A stretch of 9,499 bases of DNA from Candidatus Altimarinota bacterium. Lineage in GTDB: Bacteria; Patescibacteriota; Gracilibacteria; BD1-5; UBA2023. The DNA lies in assembly GCA_947373235.1 (NCBI GenBank), contig CANBWW010000035.1, positions 1-9,499 of the forward strand. Direction: 5' to 3'. Positions 5,732 to 9,499 of the stretch are shown piece by piece. Below the pieces are notes generated by a model that was given only the letters and a program-made list of their open reading frames with translations, made no database searches and had not been told where the DNA came from. The position numbers were made by a program, and so were the translations under genes. The number at the start of each line of letters is the position of its first letter. Positions within the stretch are counted from its first letter, which is position 1.

Positions 5732-6100
5732 TTATACTACCTCTGGAGCGAGAGAGATAATCTTCTGATATCCACGAGCACGAAGCTCACGAAATACAGG
5801 GCCGAAGATACGAGTTCCTTTTGGTTCTCCTTTATCATCGATAATCACACATGCATTGTCATCAGAGCGAACATACGATCCATCTTCACGACGAATTTCT
5901 TTTGCAGTTCGAACAACAACAGCTTTACATACGGATTTTTTCTTGATATTTCCGTTCGGAAGAGCACGTTTTACAGAAACGACGATGATATCACCGACGC
6001 TCGCATAACGACGTTTTGAACCCTTGAGAACTTTGATACAAAGTACTTCTTTAGCACCTGTATTATCAACGACGCTGAGTCTACTTTCTGTCTGGATCAT
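5732..6100 (-). CDS. rplN: 50S ribosomal protein uL14 (L14)
   Basis: uL14 lies at the subunit interface, contacts 16S rRNA in an intersubunit bridge, and is the docking site of the silencing factor RsfS. The 122-residue product has the exact family length. It begins MIQTESRLSVVDNTGAK, has GSKRRYASVGDIIVVSVKRA at about 27-46 and ends with GTRIFGPVFRELRARGYQKI followed by ISLAPEVV, all nearly invariant in bacteria. It starts only 15 nt after the uS17 stop, the tightest junction in the window. The bases before ATG are UUUUCCUCUCCU, almost pure pyrimidine. The stop is UAA. Confidence 0.98.
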   Translation of the reverse strand: MIQTESRLSVVDNTGAKEVLCIKVLKGSKRRYASVGDIIVVSVKRALPNGNIKKKSVCKAVVVRTAKEIRREDGSYVRSDDNACVIIDDKGEPKGTRIFGPVFRELRARGYQKIISLAPEVV

Positions 6101-6115
6101 AGGAGAGGAAAATAA

Positions 6116-6361
6116 TTATTTATGAGAGGAAACAATAGAGTCTTCTACAAGTGACCAACGCTTCAAACGAGAGAGCGGGCGAGTTTCACTTACAGTGACA
6201 GTATCACCGAGTTTTGCAAGTCCATTTTCATCGTGAGCATAAAACTTCACTGAAGATTTATAACGCTTTTTGTACTTTGGATGAGTTTTGTAAGTATCTA
6301 CCGTTACAACGATAGTCTTTTGCATTTTTGTACTGGTTACAATACCGGTCTTCGTACGCAT
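6116..6361 (-). CDS. rpsQ: 30S ribosomal protein uS17 (S17)
   Basis: uS17 is an OB-fold protein that binds the 5' domain of 16S rRNA early in assembly. The 81-residue product is a normal length. It shows GIVTSTKMQKTIVVTVD at the N-terminus, the HPKYKKRYKSSVKFYAHDE block near residues 27-45 and the hallmark LGDTVTVSETRPLSRLKRW near 51-69. It lies 21 nt after uL29 and 15 nt before uL14, the usual order of the end of the S10 cluster and the start of spc. The bases before ATG are ACUUCCUCUUUCCU. The stop is UAA. Confidence 0.97.
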   Translation of the reverse strand: MRTKTGIVTSTKMQKTIVVTVDTYKTHPKYKKRYKSSVKFYAHDENGLAKLGDTVTVSETRPLSRLKRWSLVEDSIVSSHK

Positions 6362-6382
6362 AGGAAAGAGGAAGTAAAAAAA

Positions 6383-6592
6383 TTAGAGAACAGGAGTAAG
6401 TGTTGTAGAAAGTTGAGCAACTGTACGACGAGCCTGACGAATCAAGTGTGGTTGTTTCAGTTCTCCAACAGAATGCTTCATTCTAAGAGTGAATAATTCT
6501 TTTCGAGCTGAGTTGAGTTCTGTAGCAAGTTCCACTGGAGTAAGTCCAGAGTAATCTTTTTTTTCCACAGGAGTCTTCTTCTTTGGTGCCAT
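6383..6592 (-). CDS. rpmC: 50S ribosomal protein uL29 (L29)
   Basis: uL29 is a small helical-hairpin protein at the rim of the exit tunnel next to uL23, where signal recognition particle and trigger factor dock. The 69-residue product has the family pattern: a first helix with LTPVELATELNSARKELFTLR (about 17-37), the turn with HSVGELKQPHLIR, and a second helix with QARRTVAQLST. A short Lys-rich extension (APKKKTPVEKK) precedes the first helix and is somewhat longer than in E. coli. The gene stands between uL16 (87-nt gap) and uS17 (21 nt). The stop is UAA. Confidence 0.94.
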   Translation of the reverse strand: MAPKKKTPVEKKDYSGLTPVELATELNSARKELFTLRMKHSVGELKQPHLIRQARRTVAQLSTTLTPVL

Positions 6593-6679
6593 GAGAGTGA
6601 TAAATTAGGAATTGAAAGGAAAGAGAGAGCTCAAACCTATCGAAAATATATACAAGATAGGAAGAGTCTGTCAGAGAGA

Positions 6680-7096
6680 CTACATTTCATTTTTAGACAT
6701 AATCAATTTTGTTTTTACTGGAAGTTTGTATGCAGCCAGTGAAAAAGCCTCCCTAGCAACTTCTGGAGCAATTCCTGATATTTCAAAAAGGATGCGTCCA
6801 GGTTTTACAGGGGCACGATACATGTCGACACTTCCTTTTCCACCTCCCATCGGAGCTTCCGCTGCGTGAGTCGTGTAAGGTTTATCCGGGAATACTCGGA
6901 TCCAAAGTTTTCCAGTCTTCTTCATGAAGCGGACGATGGTTTTACGAGCACTCTCGATTTGACGAGACGTAAGGTAACCAGATTCAGTAGTTTTGAGTGC
7001 ATATTCACCGAAGTTTATGTCGGAACCACGAGTCGCAAGACCCTTGATCACTCCACGTTGTGCCTTTCGGTATTTTGTTCTGCTCGGTTGTAGCAT
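6680..7096 (-). CDS. rplP: 50S ribosomal protein uL16 (L16)
   Basis: uL16 shapes the A-site tRNA binding pocket of the 50S subunit and is added late in assembly. The 138-residue product begins with the nearly universal MLQPSRTKYRKAQRG and has SRQIESARKTIVRFMKKTGKLWIRVFPDKP at about 44-73, MGGGKG at 83-88 and GIAPEVAREAFSLAAYKLP near its end. By alignment, Pro82 takes the place of E. coli Arg81, the residue before MGKGKG that is hydroxylated there. The 87-nt gap before uL29 holds a 6-bp stem, CCTATC/GATAGG (6636-6641 and 6656-6661), and no gene. The stop is UAG. Confidence 0.98.
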   Translation of the reverse strand: MLQPSRTKYRKAQRGVIKGLATRGSDINFGEYALKTTESGYLTSRQIESARKTIVRFMKKTGKLWIRVFPDKPYTTHAAEAPMGGGKGSVDMYRAPVKPGRILFEISGIAPEVAREAFSLAAYKLPVKTKLIMSKNEM

Positions 7097-7112
7097 GAGA
7101 CGAAGCGTTAAG

Positions 7113-7139
7113 ATTATAGGGGAAAAATGAAAAATGCAA
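7113..7139 (-). promoter_or_regulatory. Possible internal promoter before uL16
   Basis: On the minus strand a perfect TATAAT (7113-7118) follows TTGCAT (7134-7139) with a 15-nt spacer rich in T and ending TTTTTCCCC. The -35 box matches only at TTG and the spacer is short. The -10 is close to the ATG, so a transcript would have a leader of only about 10 nt. It could supply extra message for the genes from uL16 on, or be chance in a T-rich gap. Confidence 0.25.
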
Positions 7140-7141
7140 GT

Positions 7142-7780
7142 CTATTTTTTAAAAACATCACCTTTGTAGATCCAGACTTTGAGACCGATCGTTCCTGATG
7201 GAGTTTCTGCTCTTTCGTAAGCGAAGTCCACATCAGCTCGGATTGTCTGCGAAGGAATACTTCCTTCTTTGTAAGTTTCCTTACGTGCAATTTCTGCACC
7301 GTTGAGACGACCACCAAGTTTTACCTTGATTCCAAGACCACCTTTTTCCATAGTTTTAGAAATAGCATTCTTGATCACTCGACGGTATGGCATTTTCTTC
7401 TCGATCTGACGAGCAATAGAATCAGCAACGATCGCAGCAGAGAGTTCTGGTTTTTTTACTTCTTTTACTTCAAGAGTAAATGTATATCCAGGAAATCTTT
7501 TTACAAGAATATCCTTGAGAGCATTTACATTGGAGTCATCATTTCCAAGAACGAGAGCCGTTCGAGAAGTGTAGATAGCAATAGAAAGTGCATTATCACC
7601 AGTATGGCTCATGAATACATTTGCAATTGGAAGATTTTTAAAATGCTTCATTACAAGAGTACGAACGGCTACATCTTCTGAAGCATGCTTTGCATATGAT
7701 TTTGTATCATAGTATCCAGTAGAACGCCAAGTTTTGATGTATCCGATACGGAATGCAAGTGGGGAGACCTTATGTCACAT
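7142..7780 (-). CDS. rpsC: 30S ribosomal protein uS3 (S3), with UGA-glycine as second codon
   Basis: uS3 lines the mRNA entry of the 30S head and, with uS4 and uS5, forms the ribosome's mRNA helicase. The start is ATG 7778-7780; the next codon is UGA (7775-7777), giving M-G-HKVSPLAFRIGY, which matches the family start MGQKVNPxGFR. A standard-code annotation would begin at Met44 and lose the N-terminus. The product is 212 residues with a type-2 KH domain and the C-terminal domain (GIKVKLGGRLNGAEIARKE, then GLKVWIYKGDVF). Arg133, Arg134 and Lys137 correspond to E. coli Arg131, Arg132 and Lys135 of the helicase. The KH loop reads Leu-Gly-Asn-Asp-Asp (78-82) instead of the usual GKKG-like GxxG. 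It lies 19 nt after uL22. The stop is UAG. Confidence 0.98.
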
Positions 7781-7799
7781 AGAGAAATGAGATGAAAGA

Positions 7800-8126
7800 T
7801 TATTTTACAGAAAGAGTCAGATCAACATGAGACGTACGCTTCAAGATTCGATGAGCACGACCACGAGAAACGGGATTGATACGATGATAGACGATACCCT
7901 GAGAAACACTTACAGAAGCAATAGTGAGTCCTTCAGAGCTTTGACTATCGTTGTGTGTTGCATTGGCAACTGCACTCGCGACAACTTTATACATAATATC
8001 CGCACCTTTTTTTGGCATAAACTTGAGTGTATCAAGTGCCTCTTTTGCGGTCATATTGCGGATGATAAATGCAATCACATTCAATTTTTTAGGAGAGATG
8101 CGAACGTTTCTTACAGAAGATTTCAT
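7800..8126 (-). CDS. rplV: 50S ribosomal protein uL22 (L22)
   Basis: uL22 reaches with a long beta hairpin into the peptide exit tunnel, where macrolides and arrest peptides act. The 108-residue product has a standard length. RISPKKLNVIAFIIRNM (about 9-25), the KKGADIMYKVVASAVANATHN helix (39-59), and the hairpin region ending in NPVSRGRAHRILKRTSH (85-101) are characteristic. In E. coli the hairpin tip carries the Met-Lys-Arg segment whose deletion gives erythromycin resistance; no resistance claim is made here. The uS19-uL22 gap of 52 nt holds a 5-bp stem, CGTAG/CTACG. The stop is UAA. Confidence 0.97.
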   Translation of the reverse strand: MKSSVRNVRISPKKLNVIAFIIRNMTAKEALDTLKFMPKKGADIMYKVVASAVANATHNDSQSSEGLTIASVSVSQGIVYHRINPVSRGRAHRILKRTSHVDLTLSVK

Positions 8127-8178
8127 AGAAATTGAGTTATTAGGGTTTTGGATTTCGTAGAGTTCCTACGCAATCATA

Positions 8179-8442
8179 TTATTTATTACCAGAATGAGCT
8201 TGGAATCGGCGAGTGAAAGAAAATTCACCAAGCTTATGTCCAACCATATCTTCAGTAACAAAAACAGGAATATGTTGTTTTCCATTATGAACACCGAAAG
8301 TGTGTCCTACAAATTCTGGAGCGATCATACAAGCACGTGACCAAGTTTTGATAACGTTCTTTTTACCACTCGCATTGAGTGCATCGATCTTACTTGATAC
8401 ACGTGGATCGATATATGGTCATTTTTTAAGACTACGAGTCAT
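8179..8442 (-). CDS. rpsS: 30S ribosomal protein uS19 (S19), with one UGA-glycine codon
   Basis: uS19 lies in the 30S head beside uS13, near the A-site tRNA. The reading is 87 residues, the usual size is about 90. It begins MTRSLKK, then UGA at 8419-8421 (codon 8), then PYIDPRVSSKIDAL. The family has SLKKGPF at this place, so the UGA is the conserved glycine. The rest is typical: KTWSRACMIAPEFVGHTFGV, HNGKQHIPVFVTEDMVGHKL and GEFSFTRRFQAH. With the standard code the N-terminus is cut off and the gene can escape prediction. ATG 8440-8442 is preceded by AAUUUCUCUCCU. The stop is UAA. Confidence 0.98.
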
Positions 8443-8473
8443 AGGAGAGAAATTAGTTTTTAGTTTTTCGATT

Positions 8474-8530
8474 GAATATTGAGATTTTAGATCCTGCTTC
8501 TAAAAAGCATATCCTCTAAGTTCTCAATTC
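8474..8530. repeat. Inverted repeat in the uL2-uS19 gap
   Basis: GAATATTGAGA (8474-8484) and TCTCAATTC (8522-8530) can pair over about 9 bp with small bulges, enclosing a small inner stem made by TGCTT and AAGCA. Next to it AATTCC and GGAATT (8526-8538) form a short dyad that includes part of the uL2 stop codon. The 94-nt gap is the longest between two ribosomal genes of this window and contains no gene. The stem is weak and the role is uncertain. Confidence 0.25.
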
Positions 8531-8536
8531 CGGGAA

Positions 8537-9379
8537 TTACCCTTGAAGCTTTCCAGCACGAGTACGCATAATCCAACGATCAGTATACTTTCGAGAACGA
8601 GTCTTGACACCACGTGCGAGTTTCCCCCATGGAGTCTTTGGCCCCTTTCTCTGACCAACTGATTGGTGACCTTCACCACCTCCGTGTGGATGGTCAACGG
8701 CATTCATAGAAGAACCAAGAACCGTAGGACGCTTACCAAGCCAACGAGATCGACCTGCCTTACCGATAGTTACTTGATCCCAATCTTCATTTGATACCTG
8801 TCCAATAGTTGCATAACACATCTTGTGAACGATACGGATTTCTCCAGAAGGCATCTTGAGCTGAGTATACTCACCTTCTTGTGAAAGAACGAGAGCAGAA
8901 GCACCAGCAGAACGAATCGTAGAAGCTCCTTGTCCGACGATCATTTCTACATTGTGAACCTGAAGACCTGTTGGAACATTTCCGATTTCCATACGATTCC
9001 CTGGAACTGGTTTTGCTTCATTCGAAATAATGATCTTATCACCTACTCGCATCTGCATGTGAGCAAGAGTATAACGACGTTCTCCATCAGCATAACATAT
9101 AAGAGCAATAAATGCTGTTCGATATGGATCATATTCGATCGTCTCTACTTTTGCAGGAATCCCTTTCTTATCGAGGATAAAGTCTACAATACGGTAAAGT
9201 TTCTTATGACCACCACCTTGGTGTCGTACTGAGATACGTCCCGCACTATTACGACCTGCTTGATCTTTCTTAAAAGTCGTAAGTGGTTTGTAAGGAGTTT
9301 GAGTAGTGATCTCTTCATAGGTAAGACCAGTCATCTCTCGGCGAGATGGGGTCGTAGGTTTATACTTCTTGATTGGCAT
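8537..9379 (-). CDS. rplB: 50S ribosomal protein uL2 (L2)
   Basis: uL2 is one of the most conserved proteins of the large subunit; it is needed for subunit joining and for the peptidyl transferase centre. The 280-residue product agrees with the family (about 275). The N-terminus has the MPIKKYKPTTPSRREMTG start and GRNSAGRISVRHQGGGHKK at 42-60. The middle contains IEYDPYRTAFIALICYADGE, and the C-terminus has AVDHPHGGGEGH near 227-238, with His230 at the position of E. coli His229, then RKGPKTPWGKLARGVKTRS. All its many glycines use GGN codons; none is UGA. The ATG at 9377-9379 follows CUAACCGUCCAAAU. The stop is UAA. Confidence 0.98.
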   Translation of the reverse strand: MPIKKYKPTTPSRREMTGLTYEEITTQTPYKPLTTFKKDQAGRNSAGRISVRHQGGGHKKLYRIVDFILDKKGIPAKVETIEYDPYRTAFIALICYADGERRYTLAHMQMRVGDKIIISNEAKPVPGNRMEIGNVPTGLQVHNVEMIVGQGASTIRSAGASALVLSQEGEYTQLKMPSGEIRIVHKMCYATIGQVSNEDWDQVTIGKAGRSRWLGKRPTVLGSSMNAVDHPHGGGEGHQSVGQRKGPKTPWGKLARGVKTRSRKYTDRWIMRTRAGKLQG

Positions 9380-9418
9380 ATTTGGACGGTTAGAAGGTGG
9401 AGGAAATAAAGGAAAGAA

Positions 9419-9499
9419 TTATTTTATAGCATCGAAACTTGCGATTTTCTGTCCATTTCGGAGAGAAACCATAGCTTTCTTTTCGATTCCTTGTTTACG
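9419..9499 (-). CDS. rplW: 50S ribosomal protein uL23 (L23), C-terminal fragment
   Basis: Only the last 26 codons are inside the window; the start lies beyond the right edge. They read RKQGIEKKAMVSLRNGQKI and end in SFDAIK. The KKAMVSLRNGQKI part matches the last strand of uL23 (KKAxVTLxxGxKIDFF-like). uL23 sits at the tunnel exit and docks trigger factor and SRP. Its place before uL2, with a 39-nt gap, is the standard S10-cluster order and supports the call although little sequence is seen. The stop is UAA. Confidence 0.88.
   Translation of the reverse strand, partial: RKQGIEKKAMVSLRNGQKIASFDAIK

Noticed and set aside
2670..8421. The UGA codons as sequencing errors, pseudogene stops, selenocysteine or tryptophan.
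   Set aside because: Five ribosomal genes, all in frame with conserved sequence on both sides, mostly at glycine positions; no selenoprotein families, and UGG serves for Trp.
1..9499. Search for a new defence or mobile system, CRISPR array, tRNA or rRNA.
   Set aside because: The window is almost fully occupied by a conserved ribosomal operon; no direct-repeat array, transposase, tRNA-like fold or other accessory gene was seen.

Overview
This window is the end of the S10 ribosomal-protein cluster joined to the whole spc cluster, all on the minus strand. It comes from a bacterium that reads UGA as glycine. Reading from right to left (the direction of transcription) the order is uL23 (3' end only), uL2, uS19, uL22, uS3, uL16, uL29, uS17, uL14, uL24, uL5, uS14, uS8, uL6, uL18, uS5, uL15, secY. 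After a 250-nt gap comes the start of a DEDDh-type exonuclease gene that runs off the left edge.

Organism. Five ribosomal genes are interrupted by exactly one in-frame UGA, and the exonuclease start carries two in a row. In uS3 (codon 2 of the Met-Gly-x-Lys-Val start), uS19 (Lys-Lys-Gly-Pro), uS5 and uS14 the UGA falls on a glycine that is conserved in the family. All 18 visible stop codons are UAA (13) or UAG (5); none is UGA. This is NCBI translation table 25, known from Candidate division SR1 (Absconditabacteria) and Gracilibacteria of the CPR/Patescibacteria. The absence of uL30 (rpmD) between uS5 and uL15 is also typical of CPR. Which of the two lineages it is cannot be decided from this window. 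A standard-code annotation would truncate uS5, uL5 and uS14, miss the true start of uS3, lose uS19, and miss the exonuclease.

Layout. 1-94 exonuclease start; 95-344 intergenic with a long hairpin (probable secY terminator), a 20-nt palindrome and a 21-nt direct repeat; 345-1664 secY; 1665-1796 a structured gap with a terminator-like GAAA hairpin and a possible promoter for secY; 1797-7096 uL15 to uL16; 7142-9379 uS3 to uL2; 9419-9499 uL23. The ribosomal genes are separated by 15-94 nt and never overlap. They would be co-transcribed and supply large- and small-subunit proteins. SecY, the membrane channel for protein export, is set apart by the hairpin.

Most notable besides the code: none of the 18 visible start codons is preceded by a purine-rich Shine-Dalgarno sequence. 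The 10-20 nt upstream are instead pyrimidine-rich and poor in G, often ending in a CUCUCCU- or UUUCCU-like stretch right before AUG. The KH loop of uS3 has also lost its usual GxxG motif (Gly-Asn-Asp-Asp here). I see no defence system, mobile element, CRISPR array, tRNA or rRNA.
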